The position numbers and the translations under genes are program-made. 64,000 nucleotides of DNA from Neoceratodus forsteri (Eukaryota > Chordata > Ceratodontiformes > Ceratodontidae), in assembly GCA_016271365.2 (NCBI GenBank), contig CM057456.1:162168501-162232500 (forward strand), in the 5' to 3' direction. Under the pieces are notes generated by a model. It ran no database searches, was not told the origin of the DNA, and saw only the letters and a program-made list of their open reading frames with translations. The first letter of the stretch is position 1; every line of letters starts with the position of its first letter. Positions 12,101 to 23,290 of this stretch are shown here, one piece after another.

Positions 12101-12577
12101 CTATAACATCCTTCTTTGCAGTGTGTAGGGAAGAAGCTAGTGTCTCCTGAGCACCACAGTGATGCACAAAAAGAAACACATGATTCATGATGGAGGGATG
12201 AGGAGGCTGATGAAGATGATCTGTTGTTTTTGAAAGCAAGACTTGAGATGAGATGTCTCTGGAATTGTCAGTACTTAAAAAACAGGAAGAAAGCTTAGCA
12301 TGCAATGACTCAGGCAGAATAATTTAATTTTATAACAAATTCATATGGGGTGTGTATGCTGGGCCTGGCTCTGGATTATGCTTATTGGGCCTATTATGAT
12401 GTGCTGCCAGTCTGGTATCATGGGATGTATCAGATGGCTCAGGCTGCTGACAGCCATGGTGACTGGATTACATGATTGAACCATATTATCCTACAACTTC
12501 CATACCTAATCCAAACCTACTGTTCCAGCTGCTGCTGCTGCTCTGCCTGAATTCAGTGGGGATTGAGGGTGGACCTT
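9151..12577. other. No recognised gene
   Basis: The segment holds only short ORFs. Between 11.3 and 12.3 kb overlapping frames are open on both strands (11333-11614 minus, 11767-12150 plus, 11886-12305 minus), and none shows a domain I can name. A promoter-like CCAAT and TATA pair is listed separately. Confidence 0.5.
10396..10430 (+). promoter_or_regulatory. Promoter-like CCAAT plus TATA pair
   Basis: AGCCAATCATG at about 10396 is followed by CTCTATAAAAGAG at about 10419, a spacing compatible with a pol II promoter. No ORF follows. It could be the core of a solo LTR, but I found no clear LTR ends or primer-binding site. Confidence 0.25.
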
Positions 12578-12990
12578 ATTAATGTATTTATTTATTTGTA
12601 AGTTGTTAACCTGGAAAGGCATGCTGAGCCAAGGCTTGTTTGCAGGTGCAACACGGGGAGATGGAGCGGGAAATACATCAATAAAACATACACAGGATTA
12701 ATGACTGGTATAAGTTAAAGTACAGAATACAATTTAACATGGTACAAGTACAAATAAAAGTAAACAGAACTAAGCAAAGGTACAATGAGTGGGGTTGATG
12801 TTCAAATAAAGAGACAAAAGCAGGTGGAAAGAAAGGAAGTACAGATATACAAAAGGAAGGAGCCTGATACAGGCTGAGGTAGAATACAGAAGGAGGCCCA
12901 ACAACAAGGATGTTAGGGGCTCTAACAAGAGTAGGACCAGGGCCAAGGATGACAGGACCTGGTTGTTTGGAGGATACCAAGCTCACATTT
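12578..12990 (-). mobile_element. L2-like LINE 3' end fragment
   Basis: The segment begins with a TATTTATTTATTT tail, then GTTAACCTGG and a 3' UTR-like stretch on the minus strand. It is similar in layout to the ends at 4.4 and 8.9 kb. No RT motif remains. Confidence 0.55.
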
Positions 12991-13076
12991 TATAACATTA
13001 ATCAGAACAGTTGCTGACAATGATTAAATCGGCTTCACTGACCAGAGCGACCTTTTTACCACACTGATTGCAGCTT

Positions 13077-13390
13077 CCTTTTTGCAGATTTGCAATATCA
13101 TATCTAAATTACTCCCACGCTGCAGAGGATTTTGCTTTTTTTATGTACAATAGACTGGTGGTGGGGAGGCTGGCGTATCTACAGAGGAATTTGTCAGCAA
13201 TTATGAGTTGATCTTTTTTGGCAACTTTCCATAGATTTACAATATCATCTCTAAAACAGTCCCACAATGCAGAGGATTTGCTTTTTTTAATGTACAGTAG
13301 ACTGGTGGTGGTGGTGGGAGGCTGGGGTTATGTACAGAGCAATTTAGCAATAATTGTGAATTGATCTTTTTTTTGGCAGCTTTGGAATAA
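13077..13390. repeat. Two-copy tandem duplication, about 147 bp
   Basis: The landmark AGATTTGCAATATCAT at 13086 recurs as AGATTTACAATATCAT at 13233. Both are followed by a TGCAGAGGATTT word, a T-run and a GACTGGTGGTGG word. The second copy has an expanded GGT run. Confidence 0.75.
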
Positions 13391-13429
13391 CATGTCCTCA
13401 GATATCATTGGGCAGGGTATTAAATATGA

Positions 13430-13630
13430 TACTGCATATGGGAAAATGATATGATATGATTGATATGACATGACATGACGTGATAAAATCACTTAATCTG
13501 ATAGAATGTATGAGAACATAATGTAATCTGATATATACAGCATGTGAAGATATAATCTGACACAATATGATTTATGATACATGAAAATATAATATCATCT
13601 GCTATAATATGATATTTAAGATAATAGTAT
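13430..13630. repeat. AT-rich simple-sequence region (ATGAT-type)
   Basis: Imperfect runs of ATGATAT and TGACATGACA extend from 13430 to about 13630. Similar runs resume at 14030-14290 on the other side of the palindromic element, with TGATATAATA-type words. Confidence 0.6.
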
Positions 13631-13634
13631 TTAG

Positions 13635-13793
13635 AATGATGGCAGAGCAGGTGTGTATTATGATGATGTTTCACACACCTGAGGTGTTTGATAATCCTTA
13701 AACCCCAAGAGTGAAGCTCAAGGGGTTTATGAGATTATCACACACCAAAGGTGTGTGAAAAATCCTCATTAGACAAACCCTGCACAGGCATTA
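13635..13793. mobile_element. Palindromic element, copy 1
   Basis: This is a near-complete inverted repeat of about 160 bp. The inner stem pairs AAACCCC (13700-13706) with GGGGTTT (13722-13728), and TGATAATC with GATTATCA. Each arm also contains its own small hairpin (ACACCTGAGGTGT and CACACACCAAAGGTGTGTG). Outer ends are related to the copy at 26653-26818 (ATGATGGC and its counterpart). The centre, AAGAGTGAAGCT, is nearly identical in both copies. No ORF is present. It is probably a fold-back MITE; the superfamily is unknown. Confidence 0.6.
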
Positions 13794-14339
13794 TTTTTTT
13801 TATAATATCTGGTGCAAGGTTTCAGACAGAAAAACTGTAAATTGTATTTGTGTTGGCAAGCGTGCCCTCAGGGGCCACTGTACTGGCACACATGCAGTGT
13901 GTTCTCCTCTGTGCTTAAATGAAGTGACAGCACGAGGAGGAAAATGCTGTAATGACCCGCTATCATTTTATCATGACTGGTCATCCAGTCATTATAGGGG
14001 TCACCAGTTATTATATAATCTTATATAGTATTTGAGAAGATAATGTAATTGGATATAATATGATATGATATAAGAGAAGACAATCTGATATGCTCAAAAA
14101 TAATATGTTATGATATACGAGTATATAATATAACCTGATGTGTAATGATATATTAAGAAAATAATATAAAGTGGTCTACTCCAATCTGAGACATAGGAAT
14201 ATAATATAATAAGATATAATAAGATGTACAATGGTATTATATCATACACTTTAATACATGATCATGTTTATTATTTTATATTTATATATATTTATAATTT
14301 TAATGTGTACTCAGTTAGAATAGTACTACATGAATAGCT

Positions 14340-14600
14340 CCAGTCTAGAGAGTGCTAGTTTGTGTAGGAACATTGAGCAGCTCGGCTAGTGACACTGGAG
14401 ACCAGGGTTCTAATCCTGGTCTCCAACTTTTGTGCACTGGACTTAGACTTGTTTATGTGGGGCCTTGGAAACAGTATTCGACAGCCCCATGAATTTTAAC
14501 TTTCCCTGTGATTCGCTCCTCCCAGAGTGAGAATCCTTCAGACCTAGGGCTGCGGGCAGCAGAGCCCCTCACATCATGGGGTGGAGCCCCCTGCAAAAAC
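14340..14600 (+). mobile_element. tRNA-related SINE-like segment
   Basis: A pol III B-box match, GGTTCTAATCC (14406-14416), follows an A-box-like GGCTAGTGACACTGG (14384-14398). The spacing is shorter than in a true tRNA gene and there is no tRNA cloverleaf. A SINE head is likelier than a tRNA gene. The 3' end is undefined. Confidence 0.4.
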
Positions 14601-16279
14601 AAAATCAACAGCATTATTACTGCGCTATTGTTGCTGATGGCATGTGGTCAGTGCCATTCTGACCCAGTGCCTTATTTATGTGCCAAGAAAACATGAATCA
14701 CGATATTCAACTGTTGATTTTGGCTTGCTGCTTGACTCCCTTCCCTAATGCTGCTTTGAAATCCTGCTAGTGAAACTGGTTAAAGAAATGGGCAGCAAAT
14801 GTAAGATGATTTTTTGGGGGGGATCTAGATTTTAAATTTCTGGATGGATCACTTCGATCCCAGGTAGAAAACAGCAAGCACTTAAAGGAAGAGGGAGAAA
14901 GAAGTGTGCTTCTGGATTGCTTGGGATGGTTTCACAACCAGGTGCACTTGGTAACCAGCAAGAAAGGCTGCTTGCACTGTAGTGAGAGTAGAACCAATGA
15001 ATTTCTGAGGACTAGTGAACCATGGTTTCTTTGGTTGTACTATCATGTGCCAAGCCATAGTCCTTACAGCTCCAGGACCAAGACTCCCAGTCACTGTTAC
15101 ACCATGTCCGTCTCCTATTCCACTACCACAGTTTGCAGAATTTCTACTTGGTGGAGGTGGTGTGATGAAACATTTATTTACTCCTTTCACTCCCAACATC
15201 TCTTTCTCCTCCTTTCTCTTCTTAATGCCTTCTACTGTACATGTATTGACAACACATGCCATGCATGTCAGATGATGACACAACACAGTCACCACAGGAT
15301 GCAATGATGACTCACAATATTCATCAATGATTCATAGATGTCACATGACATGTATGCCCAGAACATGGACAAGCCACAGTGCTGTACAACTTCTAAGGTT
15401 ACAGGGGCAAGTGATACCATGTACCCACCCACCCCCACACACACTGCCAGACTACCCACCACTGCCACACAGAGACGCTTGTTATCTAATACAACAGTGT
15501 ACTTTACTTTTCACTTCCTGAGTGATTGGGCAGCATTATTTCCTTGTGGTAAAGCACATCATGCCAGCATGTGCCCAATGTACTTACCCAGATAGAAGAA
15601 CGCCATAACTTTTAACACCTAGTGGACCTGCAACTGAGGGATCCCCAGTTAACCCTCTATTAGTAAAGAGGAATGGTGGACTATACCTCTCAACCATTTG
15701 TCACTGAAATGAGAGACACAGACACTTAAAATGAGGGACAATGAGAGGCACTGATCCCCATAGTGAGGGACACATACTCAAACATGGAGGTACATGCTCA
15801 GACCACTATGGAAATCATTGTGTTTACCTGTACAAAGTTAGTTTCTGATTAAGAATCTTAGCATAATGTGAATTTTTGCTTTAAGGTTTGAATTTATAGC
15901 ACATTTTCTGTATAGACAGCAACTTTTCCATGAAAGATGGATGGGGACAGAGCAATTTTAAGGGATAAAGTTAGGTTTGTTCTTTTAATCAGTGACAGTT
16001 GAGCGGTCAGAGGTGGACACGGAAGGACCCAGGTTTACACATGGAAAAGATACCTCAGAAAGACAAGAAAAGGCTAAAATAAGAAATGTTTTTTGCACTT
16101 TCTAACTTCAGCTTAATTTGCATTTTAAAAAGCACATGTGGTACTTTAACTTCTACTGTATAATGGTAGAAATGAAAATTACATGATTATAAGTTATATT
16201 TCTGTAAATGTCAGAAAAGTAGGGTCACTGGCATGTTCCATCAAAAAATGGGCTCGCAATGCATTGTGAAGTTGCCAGT
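14601..16279. other. No recognised gene
   Basis: Frames of up to 140 codons are open on both strands between 14.88 and 15.6 kb (14882-15304 minus, 14906-15307 plus). Their overlap and lack of motifs argue against a gene. The rest is AT-rich. Confidence 0.55.
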
Positions 16280-18836
16280 TCTTGATTACCCTCACATGTT
16301 TTTGCATGGAGAGAGGAGGGGTTCAGCTTCATTGGGGACTGGGGTCCCACCTGGAGAGATAAGGGCCTATACACGGGAGATGGCCTGCATCCATTGGGAA
16401 GGGAACCATGGTCCTCAGCAAATGGTTTAGGTGCTAAATTGTTGAACATTTAAACTAGCCAAGGTGGGGGTGGCAGAAGGAAGCAGGGAGCCATAAACTG
16501 CCCCACCCCCGCAGCTTAAATAGTCAGTAGAGAAAACCCTAAGGGAGGGAACTCCCCAACAGTACCTAGCAAAAAGAAAATAGTAGAAAGGAAGAGGGAT
16601 GGAATGAACTTGAAGGAGAATGGAGAGTAGGCAAAGAGAAACAGGGTGCTGATAAAGACGGTGGTGGAAGACTTTGGAAAGCCATGTGCAAATGCTTGAG
16701 TTCCAAGACTTGGTAGCCATTATAGCAGAGGTTGACCTAGACATTGTTGCCATTACTGAGTCATGGTGCAACCAGAACCATGCCTGGGATATAGCCATAC
16801 CATGCTATACACTGTTCAGGAAGGACTGTGTAGGTACAAAGGGGGAGGAATAGCTCTTGACATGAAGGGCAACATTAAAGCAACAGAGTCACAGAAAATA
16901 CAGGGAAGGGAAGAAGTACTGTGGATCACCCTAGAGACAAGGAATGGAACCGCTATTTGCACTGGCATGATCTACAGACCTGCAGCAAAGGGAGAGAAGA
17001 TGGATAAAGTTCTGGTGGAAGCCATCCAAAAGATAGCAAATAAGAGGGAGGTACTGCTGGTGGGGGACTTCAATCTGCCAGATGTACTGTAGATTAAACA
17101 TCCCAGCTTCAGCCAGGAGCATGGGCATCCTGGACTCCCTGCATGGGCCATTCCTCAGACAATTAGTAAGAGAAGGGGCAAGATTGGAACTTGAAGTCAC
17201 CAATGGGGACTGTGCTATAAATGTCATGATGGAGGGGCCACCTGGGGACCAGTGATAACTGTATGGTGGAGTTCAATAGTAGGACAGTGGTGGAAATGAA
17301 CTATAATAAGGAAGGGCCCTGCATTTCATGGATTATTTTCAAAGATGGGGGAATGCCTCTGGGATGCCCTGGCAGGAGGAATACTTGGGTGGAGTGGAGG
17401 AACAGTGGGCAAAACTAAAAGGGGCAATAGTGACAGCAACAAACCTCTGCATCAGGCAAGTAAGCAAAAGCAAGAGGAAAAAGAGACCACTTTGATTCTC
17501 ACAAGAGGTGGCCAAGAAGGTAAGGGCAAAAATGTTAGCATTCAGGAAATACAAGAAGACACAGAGTGAGGAGGCTAGAGAGGTGTATTAGGAGAAGCAG
17601 ATGGAGGCAGAGAAATCAGTCAGGAAATGCAAGGTGCAAACAGAAGAGAAAATAGCCCAAGCAGTAGAAAGAAAAGGGACAAGACATTTTTCAGGTATGT
17701 AAGCGAAAGGAGAAAGATCTGGGGAAGGATTGTAAGGCTGAGGGGAAGGAGGGAGTGTTGAGGGGAACCAGGAGAAAGTAGACATTCTGAACAAATACTT
17801 CTGTTCAGTATTCGGAAAGGAAGGGGAAGGTGAGGGAACATAGATAAGGGTGAACAGCATCACAGGAAGGGAGGTGGACACTAGTCTATTTACAGAGGAG
17901 AGAGTCCTGAAAAAACTAACACATTTCAAAGTGGACAAGGCAAATGGTCCAGATGGGATACATCCAAGGATATTGAAGGAGCTCAGGGAGGCTCTGGCTG
18001 CACTTCTGACAGTCGTGTTCAACCACTTACTGGAGACAGGAGAGGTTTCAGTGAACTGAAAGAGGGCAGATGTAGTCCCACTTCACAAAAAAGGTAGTAG
18101 GGAGGAGGCTGGCAGTTACAGGCCAGTCAGCTTGACTTCAGTGGTGGGGAAATTGAGGGAAATCACTATTGAAGAATAGAATAGAATATCTTGAATCCAG
18201 TGGCTTACAGGATCTGAGGCAGCATGGGTTCCCTGGTGGGAGATCATGTCAGACAAATCTGATAGATTTCTTTGACTGGGTGACCAGGGAATTAGATCAG
18301 GAGAGTGGTGGATGGGCCTACCTAGATTTCAGTAGGGCCTTCAACACTGTCCCACATACAGTGGGAGACTCATAAACAAGCTGAGCAGCCTGGGAGTGGG
18401 TCCAAGGGTAGTAAACTGGGTAAGAAATTGGTTGGAGGACAGGCAGAAGTTACTGGTGGTAAACAGAGTTCACTCTGAGGAAGGGATAGTGACCAGCAGG
18501 GTGCTACAGGAATCGCTAATGGGACCAGTGCTGTTTAATGTCTTTATTAGCAACATTGCAGAGGAGTAGAAAGGAAGGTATGCTTTTTTGCAGATGACAT
18601 AAAGATCTGCAATAGGGTAGACACTCCGGGATTGGTGGAAAAAATGAATAGGCATCTAGGAAAGCTTGAGGAGTGGTCAGGAGTGTGGTGACTAAGTTTC
18701 ACTGCAAAGAAGTACAAAACCATGCACTTGGAGCACAGAAACTCAGGGGTGGAGTGCAAGATGGAGTAGTGGTACTGATAATTACCAAACAGGAAAGAGA
18801 CCTCGGAGTAATCATATCTGATGATCTCAACATAGA
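16280..18836 (+). mobile_element. CR1-like LINE (outer copy), part 1
   Basis: This is the 5' and middle part of a nearly complete CR1. The 5' leader with GGGAACCATGGTCC and CATTTAAACTAGCCAAGG matches the copy at 51.3-51.4 kb. The endonuclease follows, in two frames: DIVAITESWCNQNHAWD, then GGGIALDMKGNIKATE and VLLVGDFNLPDV (16763-17092). The RT start has DGIHPRILKELREALAALL (17850-18059), and after it come YLDFSRAFNTVPH and FADDIKICN. Several frameshifts are present. The text stops in mid-sequence at about 18836, where an inverted CR1 begins, and resumes at 21643. Confidence 0.85.
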
Positions 18837-21642
18837 AACATAGAATTTGATGGCAGATAAGGACCGCTTGGCCCACCCAGTCTGCCCATTTCCCTACCTA
18901 TTGTATAAGCTGCAGATCCTAGTTAACCAACTGCCTACTTCTAACCCCTACCAGAATTGCCTTATGCCTGTTCCATGCATACTTGAATTCCCCACTGTTT
19001 CTGACCCCACAACCTCCTCAGGAAGGCTGCATGAGTCCACCACCCTCTCCATTAAAAAATACTTCTCATGTTTGCCCTGAGCTGTCCCCCCATCTTCAGA
19101 TTGTGCCCCCTTGTTCTTGCACATCTCTTTTTCTGAAAGATGCTACCCTCTTGGACTTTGTTGATTCCCTTGAGGTACTTGAAAGTTTCTATCATGTCCC
19201 CCCTCTCCCTCCTTTCCTCGATGGTATACATATTAAGCTCCTTTAGTCTCTCTTCATATGGCTTCTGGTGCAGACCCTGCACCATTTTAGTTGCCCTCCT
19301 CTGGACTGCCTCCATCCTGTCTATGTCCTTGTGGAGATGAGGTCTCCAGAACTGCATGCAGTACTCCAGATGGGGTCTCACCAACTGTCTGTACAGAGGG
19401 ATAACAACTTATTGTGTTCAACTGGTGATGCCACTCCCTTTACATCCCAGTATCCCCAGCCCTCCTTCCTGCCTTCTCACATTGCTGCTTACCTTTAGGT
19501 CAACTGATATGACCACCCCAGATCCCTTTCCATTTTTTTGTTGTTAGTAACCCCCCATTGTGTACTCTTCCCCTGGGTTCTGTTTCCCAGGTGCATTACT
19601 TTGCACTTCTTTTCATTTGCATACTTTTGACCATTCCTCCAACCTTGCCAAGTCCCTTCTCATCCTTTCCATCCCCCCTTGTGTATCAACCCTGTTGCAG
19701 ATCTTTGTGTCGTCTGCAAAAAGGCATAGCTTTCCTTCCAGTCCCTCTGCAATGTCACTTATAAAGACATAATAAAGGACTAGTCCAAGTACTGAACCCT
19801 GCGGTATCCCACTAGTAACTCCCCTTTGTTCAGAGTAGACTCCATTTACAATTGCCTCTGTGTCCTGTTGTCCAGCCAATTCTTTACCCATGCTACCACC
19901 CTGGGACCCACTCCCAGGCTGGCTAACTTTTTTATAAGTTTTTTGTGTGGGACTGTGTCAAATGCCTTGCTAAAGTCCATGTCCACAGCCCCTCCCTGGT
20001 CTTCTACTTTGGTCACCCAGTCAAAGAAATCAATTAGATTTGTCTGACATGTCCTACCTGCTGTGAATCCATGCTGCCTTGGGTCCTGAGCCCCACTTGC
20101 CCCTAGGTACACAATAATTCCTTCTTTCAGAAGTGATTCCATCATTTTCCCTACCCACTGAGGTCAAACTAACAGGTCTGTAGTTTCTGCCTCTACTTTG
20201 CTCCCACTTTTGTGAAGGAGAATCACATCTGCCCTCCTCTAATCCTCAGGTACCACACCATCCTTCCATGGATTGTTAAAAAGAGTAGTCAGCGTCATTT
20301 GTTCTTCCCTTAGTTCTTTTAGAATTCTGTGATGAATCCCATCAGGTCCCATTGCTTTGTCCACCTTCAGTTTCAGGAGTTCTTTCGTAACCCTTTCTTT
20401 GTGAATTGACTGGTATCGACCCCCTATCCAGAGTGCTTCTACTGATTGGATTAGGTATCTCCCCTCCTCTTCCTTTGTGAATACTGAGCAGAAGTATTCA
20501 TTCAGTATCCCTGCTTTTTCACTGTCACCCACTGCCCACCCACCCTCCCCTTTATAAACTCTCACTATCCCTCCCTTGGGCTTTCTTCACTCCTAATGTA
20601 CCCACAAAAGGTTTTGTCCCTCTTCTTAACTGAGTTGGCTATCTTTTCCTCTGTTTGGGCCTTTGCTATTCTGACTGCCTTCCCCACTTCCAGTTGCTTT
20701 AACTGGTACAGTTCTCTGTCCTGCTCCTTCTGTGTTTCCTTATACTTCCTGAATGCTATCTTTTTCACTTTAACCTTCCTCGCCACCTCTTTTGAGAACC
20801 ATAGTGATTTCTTCCTTTATTTTGATTTATTTGCTTTACACAAAGGCTTGTTGCCTCTCTGATGGCAGTTTGACATTTCCCATTGTTCTCCACCCTCCTT
20901 CTTGCCCGTTTGTTAGTGCTTTTCTGAGGCACTCTCCCATTTTGCCAAAGTCAGCCCTTCTAAAGTCCAGTACCTTCACATTTGTATGGCTTGACTCTAT
21001 GGCTGTGTTTATTGTGAACCACACAGTTTGGTGGTCACTTGTTCCCAGATGGCTACCCACTTCTAAATCTGAGATCCTCTCTCCATTCCTGTTTGAGAGT
21101 ACCAGGTTTAAGATTGCTCCTTCCTGAGTTGTTTTCAACACTAGCTGTCTGAGACATACCCCCTTTAGGGCATCAAAAATTACCCTGCTCTTGGATGTGA
21201 CTGCAGCAGAGGTGTTCCAGTTAACATCTGGCATATTCAGATCCCCCATCAACAATATCTCGCCTTTTTCTGCAGTCCTATGGATGCCTTCTATCATTTC
21301 CTTGTCCATTTCCTCCCCCTGAGACAGGGGCTTGTATACAACCCTTGTGTAGATTGTGGTGCCATTTCCTGTCTCAAGGGTGACCCACAGTTCCTACTCT
21401 TCTTCCTGTTTATCCTTTAGTTCTGTTGCTTTGATCCTTTCCCTTATGTAGAAAGCTACTCCTAGTCCTCTTCTACCCTCCCTGTCCCTCCTATAGATTG
21501 TGTACCCTGGTATATTGGCATCCCCTTCATGGTTCTCTGTGTACCATGTTTCTGTGACTGCTATGATATCCAGGCTTCCTTCTTCTATCATTGCTACTAG
21601 TTCAGGGAGCTTGTTACCCAGACTACGGGTGTTGGTACTCAT
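18837..21642 (-). mobile_element. CR1-like LINE inserted inverted in the outer CR1 (copy A)
   Basis: The 3' octamer end (CATAGAAACATAGAA) lies at the left edge, and the endonuclease start codon lies at the right edge (21642). Minus-strand pieces: endonuclease start with ELVAMIEEGSLDIIAVTETW (within 21394-21642); ILLMGDLNMPDVNW and LGTSDHQTVWF (20836-21309); RT with KAMGPDGIHHRILKELR (20239-20565), DFSKAFDTVPHKKLI (19846-20145), GIPQGSVLGLVL and LCLFADDTKIC (19613-19891); C-terminus with RPHLEYCMQFWRPHLHKDID (19052-19384). It is broken by frameshifts. It is truncated almost exactly at the ORF2 start. Confidence 0.85.
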
Positions 21643-22126
21643 TGGTGGCCAAACAAAGGCACTGGGGAGAGTGAGTGGGATGCTTAGTTGCATAGGTAGG
21701 GGTATCACTAGCAATAAAGAGGGTGGTAGTGATGCCTTTGTATAGCTCATTGGTGAGCAATATCTGGAATACTTTGTCCTGTTCTGGAGAGCGATCTCAG
21801 AAGGACATAGAGAGAGTAGAGGGTCCAGAGGAGGGCAACCAAAATGGTGCAGAGTCTGCAACAGAATCCTTTATGAGAAGAGACTAAATGACCTCAATAT
21901 GTACACCCTGGAGGAAAGGGAGAGGAGGATATGATAGAGACTTTTAAATACCTCAAGGGTATAAATAAGGTACAAGAGGGAAGCATTTTTCAGAAAAAAG
22001 ATGCTCAAAAACAAGGAGTCATGCAATGAAGATGGAGGGGTAGACACAAGGTAAATGTAATGAAGTCACTTCACAAAGAGTGGTGTATGCCTCAAGCAGC
22101 CTTCCAGTGGAGGTGGTGGCAACACA
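21643..22126 (+). mobile_element. CR1-like LINE (outer copy), part 2
   Basis: This continues the outer CR1 where 18836 stopped. GGTAGGGGTATCACTAGCA and the following text parallel 36.2 kb (GGGAGGGGTATCACCAGCA). The RT C-terminus then follows, until a second inverted CR1 begins near 22127. Confidence 0.8.
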
Positions 22127-23107
22127 GAAACATTAAAATTGTTGGCAGATAAGGATCACTTGGCCCACTAGTCTGCCCATTTTTCTCTACCTGGTGTAAT
22201 GCCACAGACCCTAGTTAATCTCCTGCTTTACCCACCCTTTCCTAACCACTAAAGTTATTTTATGCCTGTTCCATGCATTTTAAATTCCATTTTTATTTTG
22301 CTCCTACCTTCTCCACTGGGGGCTGTTCTGCATCCAATACCCATTCTGTGGAGAAGTATTATGTTTCCATCAGGTCTACCTCCTCCAGCTTCATATCGTG
22401 ATCTTTTGTAGTTAAACATCTTTTTTCTGCAAAATACTTCTCACTTCTAACTTATTTATATGCTTAAGATATTTGTAAGTCTCTACCATATCCACCCTCT
22501 CCCTCCTCTCTTCTAGGGTGTACATATTGAGGTACCTTAGCCTCTCTTCACAGGGCTTTTGTTGCAGTCTCTGCATCATTTTAGTTACCCTCTTCTGGAC
22601 TGTCTCTACTCTGTCTATTCTTTGGGAGATGTGGTCTACAGAACTGGATGCTGTACTTTAGACGAGGTCTCACCAATGATTTGTACAGTGGCATAAAACC
22701 TCTTTTTCTGCTGATGATACTCCTTCATGCAGCTCTGCATCCCCTGGCTCTCCCCACTGCCTCAGCACACTGCTTGGTTACTTTTAGTTAAGCAAGTACA
22801 ATTACCCCTGGTCCCTTTCCTGTTTGGTGGTCATCAGTACCTCTCCTCCCATCATGTACACTGCCCGGTTTCTGTACCACACGTGCATGATTTTGCACTT
22901 CTTTGCATTGAATCTTAGTTGCCACACTCTTGACCACTCTTCAAACTTACTTAGATCCCTCCTCATTCTTTTCACACACACACCCTCCCGTCGTGTCAAA
23001 CCTGTTGCAGATCTTTGTGTCTCTTGCAAAAAGGCATACCTTCCCCTCTAACCCTTCTGCAATGTCACCAATGAAGACATTGAAGAGAACCATCCCCAGT
23101 ACTCAAG
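22127..23107 (-). mobile_element. CR1-like LINE inserted inverted in the outer CR1 (copy B)
   Basis: The 3' end (ACAGAAACATTAAAATT, then GGCAGATAAGGATCACTTGG) lies at the left edge. The minus frame at 22802-23029 reads MRRDLSKFEEWSRVWQLRF, the segment just after the RT active site. It is about 980 bp long and 5'-truncated. GGCAA occurs at both edges (left GTGGCAAC, right AAGGCAAA) and may be a short target duplication. Confidence 0.8.
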
Positions 23108-23290
23108 GCAAAAACTGTAACGGGATTCAAGAATGCCTGGGATAGGCTTAGGGAACCTATTGTCTCGAGAAGGGAAGGTTAAGCTGAGGTCAAATACGGT
23201 CTGTGGTATTAGAGTAGGTAGGGAATGGACAGATTAGGTGGGCCAAGCGGTCCTTATCTGCCATCAAATTCTATGTTTCTGTGGTTCTAT
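23108..23290 (+). mobile_element. CR1-like LINE (outer copy), part 3 with 3' octamer tail
   Basis: GATTCAAGAATGCCTGGGAT to GGGCCAAGCGGTCCTTATCT is the canonical CR1 3' UTR, ending in CTATGTTTCTGTGGTTCTAT. With parts 1 and 2 it makes a CR1 of about 3.2 kb. Confidence 0.85.

Noticed and set aside
11333..12305. Possible MADF/BESS-like protein on the minus strand (11886-12305)
   Set aside because: A weak D-x-x-F-x-x-x-L-A pattern near the C-terminus is the only hint. The frame overlaps an equally open plus-strand frame.
14384..14416. tRNA gene candidate
   Set aside because: A- and B-box-like words are present, but the spacing is too short and no cloverleaf or anticodon stem can be drawn. A SINE head is likelier.
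14882..15307. Overlapping frames of 133-140 codons on both strands
   Set aside because: Open on both strands over the same DNA, with no motif and no splice or promoter context.
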